Of a stretch of 23,331 bases of DNA, positions 1-9,509 are shown piece after piece (within the stretch, counting starts at the first letter, position 1; each line of letters opens with the position of its first letter). Both the position numbers and the translations under genes were made by a program. Source of the stretch: CAYLSO01 sp964386525 (GTDB taxonomy: Bacteria > Eisenbacteria > RBG-16-71-46 > DASYSL01); the NCBI GenBank assembly GCA_964386525.1, contig CAYLSO010000202.1, positions 1 to 23,331 on the forward strand. Direction: 5' to 3'. The notes under the pieces were generated by a model that worked only from the letters and a program-made list of their open reading frames with translations, searched no databases and was not told the DNA's origin.

Positions 1-1525
1 TGGAGCTCTCCGCGGTCTCTTCCTCCGGCACGCCGTGCGGGCCGGAGGCCAGCCAGTCCTTCAGCACGCGCGTGGCGCGGCAGTCGTCGGAGTTGTACTC
101 GACGGCGCGCTCGAGGCACCCGCGGTCGCCCGTGCGCAGCCACGAGGAGAACCACACCACCGACTGCACCGCGCTCGAGTTGCGCTGCGTCCACTCGAAG
201 CCCAGGTAGCGCGCCACCGCCTTCAGCGAGTAGGAGCGGACGGGCAGATAGCACGAGGCGAGCACGTCGGCGCTCAGGTCGCGCAGGCGCGCCGCCAGCC
301 GCTCGACGCGCGCCGCCTCCACGCCGTAGCGCTCGACCAGCCGCCGCAGTGAGGTGCGCTCGTAGTGGTGGTAGTGGTAGATCGGAGCTTGCGGATAGCT
401 CTCGAAGAACTCCAGGCAGGCGAGGAAGGCCCGCGCCTCCTCCTCCGGGCGCTCGGCGAGGAACGGCACGTAGCGCTCGCCGTGGCCGTCGCGCGCCAGC
501 ACGCCGAAGAGGTAGAGCGCGTCGGTGTCGGGATCGCCCTCGATGTCGAAGAAGAGCTCGGCACCGCCGCGCGGCAGCCGCGGGTCGTCGCGCCACACGA
601 CGCCGTCCTGCATCAGCGAGCGCGCCTGCCCGACCAGGCGGCGCGCCCACGACGGCCCGCAGCCGGTCCACTCGTCGAGGCACGCCGGATCGAGCCGCGC
701 CAGGTCGGTGCAGGTGCGCACGCCGCGTCCGGCCAGCCGGCTCACCGCCTCGCGCTGCAGTCCGTAGACCAGCGACACGTGTCCTTCCGCCTCGGCCTGC
801 GGCACGCACACGCCGCGCCCGTCCAGCCGGCTCACGGCCTCGCGCTGCAGCCCGTAGACCAGCGACACGTGCCCTTCCGCCTCGGCCTGCGGCACGCACA
901 CGCCGCGCCACGGGCAGGTGGTGCAGGTCGAGGAGACGTACACCGGCGGCTCGTGCCCGGCGTGGATCTCGCGCAGGCGCGCCAGTTGGGCTTCGAAGCG
1001 GCCGCGCACGCCGGCCAGCGGGAAGCTCTCGCGCCGGTCGTCGCCCATGATGAGGTGGGCGTGCTGCGGGGCGACGCCCTGCACGCCGGCCAGCAGGTCG
1101 GAGTAGAAGGCGAGCTGCATGCGGTACGGCGGCTTCACGCGCCGCGCCGTCTTGATCTCGACCACCTCGTAGTGGTGACCCCCCAGGCGCGAGCGCCCGG
1201 GCACGCGCTCGAGCAGGTCGGCGACGCCGAGGCGCTCGACGTGGCCGTCCCCGCCGGCGGCCAGCACCGCGCCCGCGATGCGCGGGACCCCGGCGGCCAT
1301 GGCGGCGGCGGTGCGCGCCACCGCACCCTCCACGTCCTTGCCGTCGAAGCCCACGCGCTCGGCGCCGAGCTGTTCGAGCACGGCGCGCTCGTGGTGGCGG
1401 CCGTCGCTCAGGAGCTTCTGGAGGAACTCGGAGGGGGCGTGCCGCAGGCCCCGGTCCCCGTGCATGTCGAGGTAGGCCCAGCGCGGGCAGGACGCGTAGG
1501 AGTAGAAGTGGGTCGCCGTCAGCAT
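1..1525 (-). CDS. TM0106-family RecB-like nuclease with RNase H-like domain, 3'-truncated by the window edge
   Basis: The minus-strand frame is open from ATG at 1525 to the left edge (508 codons), so the stop lies outside. The N-terminal half is a RecB-type nuclease: MLTATHFYSYASCPRWAYL start, a GVADLLE segment and a VEIKTAR motif give the D...ExK metal site, followed by a cysteine cluster CTTCPWRGVC near residues 201-210. The C-terminal half is a DEDD/RNase H-like fold of the YprB type, with ELFFDIEGD, YHYHHYE and YNSDDCRAT supplying acidic residues. Family members are usually about 450-550 residues, sometimes fused to a helicase; whether a helicase follows cannot be seen here. GGAG about 11 bases upstream supports the start. 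Odd: residues ~207-236 are repeated almost exactly at ~237-266. Likely a DNA/RNA processing nuclease of unknown physiological role. Family call is firm, function is not. Confidence 0.85.
   Translation of the reverse strand, partial: MLTATHFYSYASCPRWAYLDMHGDRGLRHAPSEFLQKLLSDGRHHERAVLEQLGAERVGFDGKDVEGAVARTAAAMAAGVPRIAGAVLAAGGDGHVERLGVADLLERVPGRSRLGGHHYEVVEIKTARRVKPPYRMQLAFYSDLLAGVQGVAPQHAHLIMGDDRRESFPLAGVRGRFEAQLARLREIHAGHEPPVYVSSTCTTCPWRGVCVPQAEAEGHVSLVYGLQREAVSRLDGRGVCVPQAEAEGHVSLVYGLQREAVSRLAGRGVRTCTDLARLDPACLDEWTGCGPSWARRLVGQARSLMQDGVVWRDDPRLPRGGAELFFDIEGDPDTDALYLFGVLARDGHGERYVPFLAERPEEEARAFLACLEFFESYPQAPIYHYHHYERTSLRRLVERYGVEAARVERLAARLRDLSADVLASCYLPVRSYSLKAVARYLGFEWTQRNSSAVQSVVWFSSWLRTGDRGCLERAVEYNSDDCRATRVLKDWLASGPHGVPEEETAESS
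734..907. repeat. 90-bp in-frame tandem duplication inside the nuclease gene
   Basis: The stretch starting at 734 recurs at 824, giving a 90-bp period; about 84 bases match with only three differences (around 745/835, 761/851 and 774/864). In the protein this repeats a 30-residue block beginning GVCVPQAEAEGHVSLVYGLQ, just after the cysteine cluster. Confidence 0.85.
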
Positions 1526-1582
1526 GCGGATCGTCCGCTCCGGGGAGGTTCGTTCCGTTTCGCGGCCGCGTCCATACACCTG

Positions 1583-1588
1583 ATTGTA
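1583..1588 (-). promoter_or_regulatory. Possible -10 element for the nuclease gene
   Basis: On the minus strand TACAAT lies about 58 bases upstream of the ATG at 1525, in otherwise GC-rich sequence. No good -35 match is visible at 16-18 bases spacing, so the call is tentative. Confidence 0.35.
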
Positions 1589-1662
1589 GGGGCCGCGGGG
1601 AAGGCGGGGCCAGCCTTCCTTTTGGCGGCCGGCAGGCTTTTTCGCGCCCGCCTCCCCCGCCC

Positions 1663-1690
1663 TTGTCCTCGGGTTCGGCTCCGCTAGACT
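1663..1690 (+). promoter_or_regulatory. Sigma70-like promoter of the LD-carboxypeptidase gene, possibly leaderless
   Basis: TTGTCC (1663-1668) and TAGACT (1685-1690) are separated by 16 bases. The expected transcription start, about 7 bases after the -10, coincides with the A of the ATG at 1697, and no Shine-Dalgarno sequence precedes that ATG. This suggests a leaderless mRNA (inference). Confidence 0.5.
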
Positions 1691-1696
1691 GCGCAC

Positions 1697-2665
1697 ATGG
1701 ATTCTCCCTCAGGAAGCCCCGGCCTTACGCGCGCCGGCTGGCGCCGCCCGCCCCGCTTGCGCGCCGGGGACCGCGTCGCGGTGGTCGCCCCCTCCGGGCC
1801 CGTCCCCCACCCCGCTCTGGAGCGCGGACTGCGGGAGTTGCGCCGCCTGGGGCTGCGGCCCGAGCACGGCGAGGACCTCTTCGCGCGGCATCTCTTCCTG
1901 GCAGGCCCCGACGCGCGCCGGCGCGCCGAGTGGGAGCGCGCCTGGAGCGACCCGGAGATCCACGCGGTACTCGCGGCCCGCGGCGGCGCCGGCTGCTGCC
2001 GCCTGCTGCCGCTGCCGGCCCTCGCTGCGGCCCGCGATCGCCCGCGGGTCTTCTGCGGCTTCTCCGATCTCACCTACGCGCACGCCGCGCTGGGGCGCGA
2101 GCGTCTGGTTTCGTTCTACGGGCCGATGGTGGCTTGGGACCTGGCGCGGGGCGCCGATGCGCCCGGCGGCTACGACGCGAATCTCTTCCGCCGCCTGCTC
2201 TTCGAGGGCGAGCCGGGCGGCGAGGTGGCGCCCGAAGGCGCGGAGACGCTGCGTCCCGGCGCGGCCGAGGGCCGGCTCGCCGGCGGCTGTCTGAGCCTAC
2301 TGGCGGCGTGCCTGGGCACGCCGGAGGCTCCGGACTTCCGCGATGCCGTCGTGGTGCTCGAGGACGAGAAGGAAGCGCCCTACCGGCTGGACCGCTTCCT
2401 GCACCACCTGCGGCGCGCGGGAGCCTTCACGGGCGCGCGTGGCGTGGTGCTCGGGGAATTCCCGGAGTGCGAGCCCACGCCGCCCGACACGACGACGGCG
2501 CAGCAGGTGCTCGAGGAGTTCTTCGCGGACTTCCCGGGGCCGGTGGCGCGGGGCTTCCCGGTGGGGCACACGGGTCGGCCCAATCTCACGATCCCGCTGG
2601 GCACCTGGGCGCGGCTCGACGGCGGGGCCCGCCGCCTGGAGATGCTCGAGCCGGCGGTGGACTAG
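1697..2665 (+). CDS. LD-carboxypeptidase (peptidase family S66)
   Basis: 322 residues, the normal S66 length (LdcA/MccF). The family removes the terminal D-Ala from L,D-linked murein tetrapeptides during peptidoglycan recycling, or in MccF-type members cleaves microcin-like compounds. The N-terminus has the expected GDRVAVVAPSGP strand; the nucleophile is Ser123 in GFSDLT, the Glu is about residue 222 in LEDEKEAPYRLDR, and the His is 291 in GHTGRPNLTIPLG, so the Ser-Glu-His triad is complete. No signal peptide is evident, matching a cytoplasmic enzyme. It is transcribed away from the nuclease gene and converges on the zinc ribbon gene. The ATG at 1697 lacks a ribosome binding site; a promoter sits directly in front of it. 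Substrate choice between murein tetrapeptide and a microcin-like compound is not decidable here. Confidence 0.9.
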   Translation: MDSPSGSPGLTRAGWRRPPRLRAGDRVAVVAPSGPVPHPALERGLRELRRLGLRPEHGEDLFARHLFLAGPDARRRAEWERAWSDPEIHAVLAARGGAGCCRLLPLPALAAARDRPRVFCGFSDLTYAHAALGRERLVSFYGPMVAWDLARGADAPGGYDANLFRRLLFEGEPGGEVAPEGAETLRPGAAEGRLAGGCLSLLAACLGTPEAPDFRDAVVVLEDEKEAPYRLDRFLHHLRRAGAFTGARGVVLGEFPECEPTPPDTTTAQQVLEEFFADFPGPVARGFPVGHTGRPNLTIPLGTWARLDGGARRLEMLEPAVD

Positions 2666-2670
2666 AGACC

Positions 2671-2697
2671 GGTCGCGGCTGCCGCGCGGCTGCGACC
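2671..2697. terminator. Bidirectional terminator-like hairpin between convergent genes
   Basis: A 27-base stretch folds into a 12-bp stem (two G-U pairs, read on the plus strand) with a 3-base CGC loop. It lies exactly between the stop of the LD-carboxypeptidase gene and the end of the zinc ribbon gene. The plus-strand tail is pyrimidine-rich (CTCTTCCTT further on) rather than a clean T run, so termination strength is uncertain. Confidence 0.5.
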
Positions 2698-2888
2698 TAC
2701 CCCTCTTCCTTCCACTTGTGACGGCAGGTCAGGCAGCGGTGCCAGGACTGCTCCTTCACCTTGGGATCGGATTGGTCGCTGCCCACCCACTGCGGCTCCT
2801 GGTGGATGGGCGCGGTGTCGTCCGAGCCGCACTGGGGGCAGAACGGGCTCGGGTCCTGGTCGCCTGCACGGGACTTGTCCGGGCTCAT
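2697..2888 (-). CDS. Small zinc ribbon protein, function unknown
   Basis: 63 residues beginning MSPDKSRAGDQDPSPF. Two cysteine pairs, CPQCG near residue 17 and CLTCRHKW near residue 52, are spaced as in a single zinc ribbon with a hydrophilic insert between the knuckles. No other domain is present. GGAG lies about 7 bases before the ATG. It is the last gene of a minus-strand run behind the lipoprotein gene (42-base gap) and ends in the hairpin at 2671-2697. Zinc binding is inferred from the cysteine pattern; nucleic acid or protein binding are both possible. No specific function can be assigned. Confidence 0.7.
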   Translation of the reverse strand: MSPDKSRAGDQDPSPFCPQCGSDDTAPIHQEPQWVGSDQSDPKVKEQSWHRCLTCRHKWKEEG

Positions 2889-2930
2889 GCGCGCTCTCCG
2901 ACCGCCGCGACGCGCGGCGCGGCCGTCATG

Positions 2931-4733
2931 CTAGCGCGCCCGGCGCCGCGGCGCAAACGTCCCGCCGGATGGCCGCGGCTGCGCCTCGCCCGGCTGCAGC
3001 CCGACCGCCGGCTCGTAGCTCCCGAGCCACCGCCCCCAGCTCGACGGCGCCAGCGCTCCGCGGATGCCGATCGACGCCAGCTCCAGCTCCTCGGGCTTGG
3101 GCACGCCGAGGAACTCCTTCGGCGGGAACTCCACCACCCACAGGCGCGCCATGCCGTCCGGGTGCCGGCGCGACAGTACGTGCGCGTCGAAGCGCTGCTG
3201 CGTCGACTGCGCGAGCGAGAGGTCGCCGCCCAGCTCGGGGAAGAACTCCGAGTAGAGTCGGATCGGCGCCGCGGCGGCCTGCGGCGAGACGCGGTAGGTG
3301 GTGTGGTTGCCGTCCCAGATGTAGATGATCCACGGCAGGCTGGCGGGCGGTTCGCCGAGCTGCCCGCCCCAGCGCAGCTGCGTGCGGCGGCCGGTGCCGC
3401 CCGTGACCACCGCCGGCGGCGCCCCCCCGCCGTCGTCGACCAGCAGGAGCACGTCGCTCCACCCGCCGTCGCTTTCTTCGGCAGTGAGGTAGAGCACCCT
3501 CGCGCCCGACGCCGAGCTGCGCGTGATGGCGTCCGGCGAGCGCACGGTACGGCCCGCGACGGGCGCGTAGACCAGCCGGCCCGGGTCGCCGGCCGCGGCG
3601 GCCACCGGGTAGGCGCGCAGCGAGGTGACGCCGCCGGCCTCCTGCGCGACCAACAGGCTCTCCGCCCCGGCGCCGCGCGACGGGACGAAAGCCGCTTCGT
3701 GGTACTGCGCGGCCGCATCGGGGGCGAGCGTGACGGGCGTGCCGCCGGAGCTGTTGACCACGCCGATGGCGCGCTGCCCGGAGGGCGTCGCCTGGCTGTA
3801 GGCGATCAGCGCCCCGTCACGCGACCACGACAGCTTGCCGTCGTACTCGCTGCCCGGCCAGTCGAAGACCGCCACCGTCTGCTCTCTGAAGGTGACGAAG
3901 TCGTACACCGCCACCTCCCACGGCGGCCCGCCCTGAACGTAGGCGAGTTTCTGCTCGGCCGGGCTCCAGGCCGGCGCGTACTGGCTCAAGGCGAACTTGT
4001 TCACCGGCATGGGATAGCCCCGCCGTACGGTGACGATGGCGGAGCCGAAGCGCGTCGTGTCGTCGACGCTGAGGGCGAGGAGATCCAGCGTGTTCGTCAC
4101 GTAGAGACCGTCGGGCGCCTGGTAGACGGCCGAGTTCTCGCCGGTCCGCGTCATGGTGCCGACGTTGTCGTCGCCGCCCGGCACCCCCTGCACGAAGAAC
4201 TTGAGCCCGGTCTCGGTCGTGTTCCGGACGTTGACCACGTAGGGGACCAGGGTGCCCGGCAGCACGCTGGCCAGGCTGCCCGGGATCAGCGAGACCTGGA
4301 TGCGCGGCACGGTGATCAGCGCGGTGTCGCGCACCGTGGTGTCGGCCACGCTCACGGCGATGAGGCGGATCTTGTAGTCGGAGATCGACTCGACGCGGTC
4401 CGGCGCGGTGTAGACGGCGCTCGCCGGGCCGGTGGACGCGATCGCTCCCAGGTTCACGCCGACGGGAGTGGGCGTGACGCGCGCCAGGCGCCAGGTCACG
4501 GCCGCGTCGGAGAGGTCCTGGACCTGCGCCGTGAAGGCCTTCGTGGCGCGCACGATGACCGTCGCGCTGCCCGGGGTGATGACGACGTCGGGGCCGTCGG
4601 AGGGCGGCGGCGGCGAGGCGGGATCGTCGCCGCAGCCGGCGGCGAACAGGGCGGTGGCCGCCAGAAGCAGCGCCAGGACTCTCATGCGGGAGGCGCAGAG
4701 CGACGGCAAGACGACCGGGAGGCGTGATCGCAT
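2931..4733 (-). CDS. Lipoprotein with Ig-like domains and a TolB-like beta-propeller
   Basis: 600 residues. A basic start and hydrophobic segment (ALLLAATALFAAGC) end in a lipobox with the lipidated Cys at residue 34. Two Ig-like repeats follow (about 45-140 and 145-240), each carrying the typical YTAPDRV / YQAPDGLYV strand. From about residue 250 come TolB/WD40-like blades such as YAPAWSPAEQKLAYV and KLSWSRDGALIAYSQ. It is probably an envelope-anchored surface or periplasmic protein; no catalytic site is visible. The ATG at 4733 has AGAGGG nine bases upstream; an internal ATG at 4685 would give a tighter signal peptide but has no ribosome binding site. It follows dsbD by 45 bases and may have its own promoter. 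The ligand is unknown. Confidence 0.8.
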   Translation of the reverse strand: MRSRLPVVLPSLCASRMRVLALLLAATALFAAGCGDDPASPPPPSDGPDVVITPGSATVIVRATKAFTAQVQDLSDAAVTWRLARVTPTPVGVNLGAIASTGPASAVYTAPDRVESISDYKIRLIAVSVADTTVRDTALITVPRIQVSLIPGSLASVLPGTLVPYVVNVRNTTETGLKFFVQGVPGGDDNVGTMTRTGENSAVYQAPDGLYVTNTLDLLALSVDDTTRFGSAIVTVRRGYPMPVNKFALSQYAPAWSPAEQKLAYVQGGPPWEVAVYDFVTFREQTVAVFDWPGSEYDGKLSWSRDGALIAYSQATPSGQRAIGVVNSSGGTPVTLAPDAAAQYHEAAFVPSRGAGAESLLVAQEAGGVTSLRAYPVAAAAGDPGRLVYAPVAGRTVRSPDAITRSSASGARVLYLTAEESDGGWSDVLLLVDDGGGAPPAVVTGGTGRRTQLRWGGQLGEPPASLPWIIYIWDGNHTTYRVSPQAAAAPIRLYSEFFPELGGDLSLAQSTQQRFDAHVLSRRHPDGMARLWVVEFPPKEFLGVPKPEELELASIGIRGALAPSSWGRWLGSYEPAVGLQPGEAQPRPSGGTFAPRRRAR

Positions 4734-4775
4734 CTTCGGAATCCCTCTGGTTTCGACCTGTCCCGGTCGCCCGTA

Positions 4776-4783
4776 AGTCTAGC
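4776..4783 (-). promoter_or_regulatory. GCTAGACT -10-like element before the lipoprotein gene
   Basis: GCTAGACT on the minus strand overlaps the TAG stop of dsbD and lies 42 bases upstream of the lipoprotein ATG. The same octamer precedes other genes in the window. No convincing -35 hexamer is present. Confidence 0.35.
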
Positions 4784-6731
4784 GAGCTGGATCGCCGGCC
4801 GCCAGCGCCTTCTGCACCCGCTCGGCGAACGGCCGCGGCCCCAGGAAGCCCACCACCCGGGTATCTGCGACCTCGTTGCCGCCCGCGTCCAGGAAGAGCA
4901 CGGTCGGCACGCCCTCCACGGTGAAGCGCCGGCGCAGGGCCTCGGCTTGCGGCGAGTCGAACTGCGTGAGGTCCACCTTGAAGACGGCGAAGCGCCCGGC
5001 CAGCCGGCGCACCTCGGGGTCGGTGAAGGTGGCGCGGTCGAGCTCGTGGCAGGGCACGCACCAGTCGGCGTAGAAGTCGAGGATGGCGGGCCGGCCCGCG
5101 GCCTGCGTCTGCGCCAGGCGCTCGGGCGTGAAGGTCTCCCACGCGACCGCCTGCCGCGGCGCCGTGGCGATGAACCAGGCGCCGAGCAGGATGGCCGCCG
5201 CGCCGACCGCGCGCTGCAGCCAGGCGAAGCCGCGCGGCGTGCCGGCCTCGCGCGCGAAGAACCCCAGGTAGAGGCCGCCCGCGATGAGGGCTGCGGGCAC
5301 CACCCAGGGAGACCACCCGGGCTTCACCGCCAGGCTCAGATAGAACAGGGCCACGGCGAGCAGCAGCACGCCGAAGAGCTTCTTCACCCACACCATCCAG
5401 GTGCCCGAGCGCGGCAGTTTCTGCAAGAGACCGGTGTACGTGCCGAGGATCAGATACGGCAGCCCGAGCCCGATCGAGAGCACGAAGAAGGAGAGGAAGC
5501 CGAACCACGGGTTGCCGCTCTGCGCCACCACGGCGAGCAGCGCGACGATGGGCGGCCCGACGCAAGGCGCGGCGAAGAGCCTCACCATCACGCCGGAGAG
5601 GAAGACGCCCACCAGGCCGGTGGCACTGCTGCCGCTCAGCCGGGTGAGCAGCGACGACGGCAGCTGGATCTCGAAGAGGCCGAACATGGACAGCGCCATC
5701 GCCCCGAGGATCACCCCGATGCCGATCAGCACCAGCGGGCTCTGCAGCGCGGCGCCGAAGAGGGTGCCGGTGAACGCCGCCACCACCCCGAGCGCGCTGT
5801 AGGTGATGGCGATGCCCATCATGTAGACGAGCGCGGCGGGCAGGCGCTTGAGCAGCCTCTGCTCCTCGCGCGCGCCGAACAGCGCCAGGGTCACCGACAT
5901 CATCGGGTAGACGCACGGCGTGAGGTTCAAGCCGAGCCCGAGCAGGAAGATGCTGAAGAAGGCGAGCAGGCCGTGCTCGCGGAAGAGCCGCGCGATGGGG
6001 TTCTCGGCGACGGGGGCGGCGCCGGCGCCATCCGGGCTGCCGGCCGGCGGCCCGGTCTGGAACCGGCCGTCGCCGGCGCCGGGCGGCGGGGTCGCGGCGG
6101 CGGAGTCGGCGGCCGGGCCCGCGCCGGGGGCCTCCGTCCCGGCCGGGGGTGCCGCCGCATCCGGCGCTCCCGGCCTGCCCTCGGTGACCGTCACCGTCGC
6201 CGTGAACGGCTTCGACACCGGCGCCAGGCAGAGCTGGTCGTTGCACGCCTGGTAGCGCAGCGTGCCCTTCACCTCGTAGGTGCCGCTCGCCGTACCGGCC
6301 GCCGCCGCGAGCGGCACCTCGATGGTCACCGTGCCCTCGTAGACGCTCAGCGGCTCCTCGGCGAAGGCGAAGCGGCGGGTGACGCCCCGGGGATAGCGCG
6401 GGGCTAGCTTGGCCAGGCCGGCCGGGACCTCGAGGGTCACCGAGGTGGGCACCAGATAGTCGAGGGTCGGCGGGTTGGCGTTGACGTGCCAGCCGTCGCG
6501 GATGACGGCGCGCACCTTGAGCACGTCCTGCGCGCCCGCGGCGATGGCGGCCGGCGCCTCGACGGTGACCGTCGCCAGCTCGCCTGGGGCGGGCGGGGCT
6601 TCGGCCTCGCCGGAGGTCGAGGGCTGCGCGAGGGCTGCGGGCGGCGACGGCGCGACAGCGATCGCCAGAGCCAGGGCGAACGCCGGGGCGCGCAGCGGGA
6701 TCCAGCGGGTCAGGGCGCGAAAGGCGGACAT
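4779..6731 (-). CDS. dsbD: Thiol:disulfide interchange protein DsbD
   Basis: 650 residues with the complete three-part DsbD layout. A signal peptide (cleavage likely after AALA, ~35) leads into the periplasmic alpha domain with its redox pair Cys163/Cys168 (QACNDQLCLAP). A Pro/Ala-rich linker (~185-240) precedes the eight-helix-type membrane domain carrying Cys273 (TPCVYPM) and Cys390 (AAPCVGPP). The C-terminal thioredoxin-like gamma domain has FYADWCVPCHELD with Cys558/Cys561. DsbD passes electrons from cytoplasmic thioredoxin to periplasmic reductases. The ATG at 6731 is chosen over an in-frame GTG at 6752 because GAAGGA sits 8 bases upstream of it. It starts 17 bases after the YyaL-like gene, so the two are very likely co-transcribed. 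Confidence 0.93.
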   Translation of the reverse strand: MSAFRALTRWIPLRAPAFALALAIAVAPSPPAALAQPSTSGEAEAPPAPGELATVTVEAPAAIAAGAQDVLKVRAVIRDGWHVNANPPTLDYLVPTSVTLEVPAGLAKLAPRYPRGVTRRFAFAEEPLSVYEGTVTIEVPLAAAAGTASGTYEVKGTLRYQACNDQLCLAPVSKPFTATVTVTEGRPGAPDAAAPPAGTEAPGAGPAADSAAATPPPGAGDGRFQTGPPAGSPDGAGAAPVAENPIARLFREHGLLAFFSIFLLGLGLNLTPCVYPMMSVTLALFGAREEQRLLKRLPAALVYMMGIAITYSALGVVAAFTGTLFGAALQSPLVLIGIGVILGAMALSMFGLFEIQLPSSLLTRLSGSSATGLVGVFLSGVMVRLFAAPCVGPPIVALLAVVAQSGNPWFGFLSFFVLSIGLGLPYLILGTYTGLLQKLPRSGTWMVWVKKLFGVLLLAVALFYLSLAVKPGWSPWVVPAALIAGGLYLGFFAREAGTPRGFAWLQRAVGAAAILLGAWFIATAPRQAVAWETFTPERLAQTQAAGRPAILDFYADWCVPCHELDRATFTDPEVRRLAGRFAVFKVDLTQFDSPQAEALRRRFTVEGVPTVLFLDAGGNEVADTRVVGFLGPRPFAERVQKALAAGDPAR

Positions 6732-6748
6732 CGTCGGGTCCTTCTCCC

Positions 6749-8911
<2,163 letters not shown>

Positions 8912-8945
8912 GTGGATTCTCCTTGGGGTTCGGCCGTGCGGCTTG

Positions 8946-8981
8946 CCGGGGCGCGCGGTGGCGCCGGGGCGCGCGGTGGCG
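8946..8981. repeat. 18-bp perfect tandem duplication
   Basis: The unit CCGGGGCGCGCGGTGGCG occurs twice in direct succession upstream of the YyaL-like gene, in the 273-base gap 8912-9184. Apart from this and the terminator at 9132-9161 I see nothing else in that gap. Confidence 0.8.
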
Positions 8982-9125
8982 CCGTGCCCACAGTGTCGGG
9001 TCCGGCGGCGGGCCGGCGCAAGTTGGGATGCCGCCCGGCGGCCGGGGGCGGCGGGCCCGGGGCCTCACTTTGCGTCGTGTTGACGCCGGCAGCGCCGGGG
9101 AGTTCAGCGGTACGCCCCCGCCGCG

Positions 9126-9161
9126 AAAAACGGCGCCTTGACGTCAGGACGTCAAGGCGCC
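9126..9161 (-). terminator. Rho-independent terminator of the selenoprotein gene
   Basis: Bases 9132-9161 form a perfect inverted repeat of two 14-base arms around a 2-base centre. On the minus strand it is followed by G and five Ts (9130-9126), the layout of an intrinsic terminator. It lies 24 bases after the stop of the SelW-like gene. Confidence 0.85.
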
Positions 9162-9184
9162 ATCTCCATACTCCTCCGCCCCGC

Positions 9185-9412
9185 TCACTTCGTCAGGGCG
9201 TCCACCTTGGCGAAGATCTCCGGGGGTTCCGGGAAGCGGCCGATCTCGATCTTCGAGAAGATCTTCGTGCCGTCGGCGTAGACCTCGAAGATCCCGCCGC
9301 TGCCCGCCACCATCTCGGGCTCGACTCCGTACTTCTTCTTCAGCTCGGCCGCCAGACCGGCGGCCTTGGGATAGAAGTTTCAGACCTCGCAGTAGATGAT
9401 CTTGAACGTCAT
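9185..9412 (-). CDS. SelW/Rdx-family selenoprotein with in-frame TGA (Sec11)
   Basis: 75 residues if the TGA at 9382-9380 is read as selenocysteine. The protein begins MTFKIIYCEVUNFYPKAAGL, giving the Rdx redox motif CxxU (Cys8, Sec11), and continues with GSGGIFEVYADGTKIFSK and IGRFPEPPEI, the conserved G-x-FEV...DG..IFSK...GRFP signature of SelW-like proteins. The stop is TGA at 9187-9185. GAGGAGG lies 5 bases before the ATG. Rdx proteins have a thioredoxin-like fold and are thought to act in thiol redox reactions, partner unknown. A perfect hairpin with a GGUCU loop follows the TGA, as a bacterial SECIS should. The gene lies 97 bases after acd and ends at a strong terminator. Alternative: a Cys-form gene with a TGC/TGT to TGA error; the hairpin argues against it. 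Ordinary gene finding would split or drop this gene. Confidence 0.88.
9347..9382 (-). promoter_or_regulatory. Bacterial SECIS-like element, including the Sec UGA codon
   Basis: After the UGA (9382-9380) come 14 bases, then a perfect 7-bp stem GGCCGCC/GGCGGCC (9365-9359 with 9353-9347) enclosing the loop GGUCU (9358-9354). The UGA-to-loop distance is 21 bases, within the range for bacterial SECIS elements, and the GGUCU loop is the one found in the E. coli fdhF SECIS that binds SelB. The bulged U of the E. coli stem is absent. Confidence 0.75.
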
Positions 9413-9457
9413 GGAAGCCTCCTCGCGCGAGCCTGGCGTCCGCCGCCAGTTGCCCGC

Positions 9458-9465
9458 AGTCTAGC
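9458..9465 (-). promoter_or_regulatory. GCTAGACT -10-like element before the selenoprotein gene
   Basis: On the minus strand GCTAGACT lies about 45 bases upstream of the SelW-like ATG, in the 97-base gap after acd. The predicted leader would be about 39 bases. No clear -35 is present, so the gene may instead be read through from acd. Confidence 0.35.
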
Positions 9466-9509
9466 CAAGCCCCCGCGGCCCGCCTAGCGGAACCGCAGCC
9501 TGGCGGGCA

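Noticed and set aside
365..1687. Long plus-strand open frame opposite the nuclease gene
   Set aside because: Its product is low-complexity Arg/Ala/His-rich sequence, while the minus strand encodes a recognisable nuclease. It is an antisense frame kept open by high GC content.
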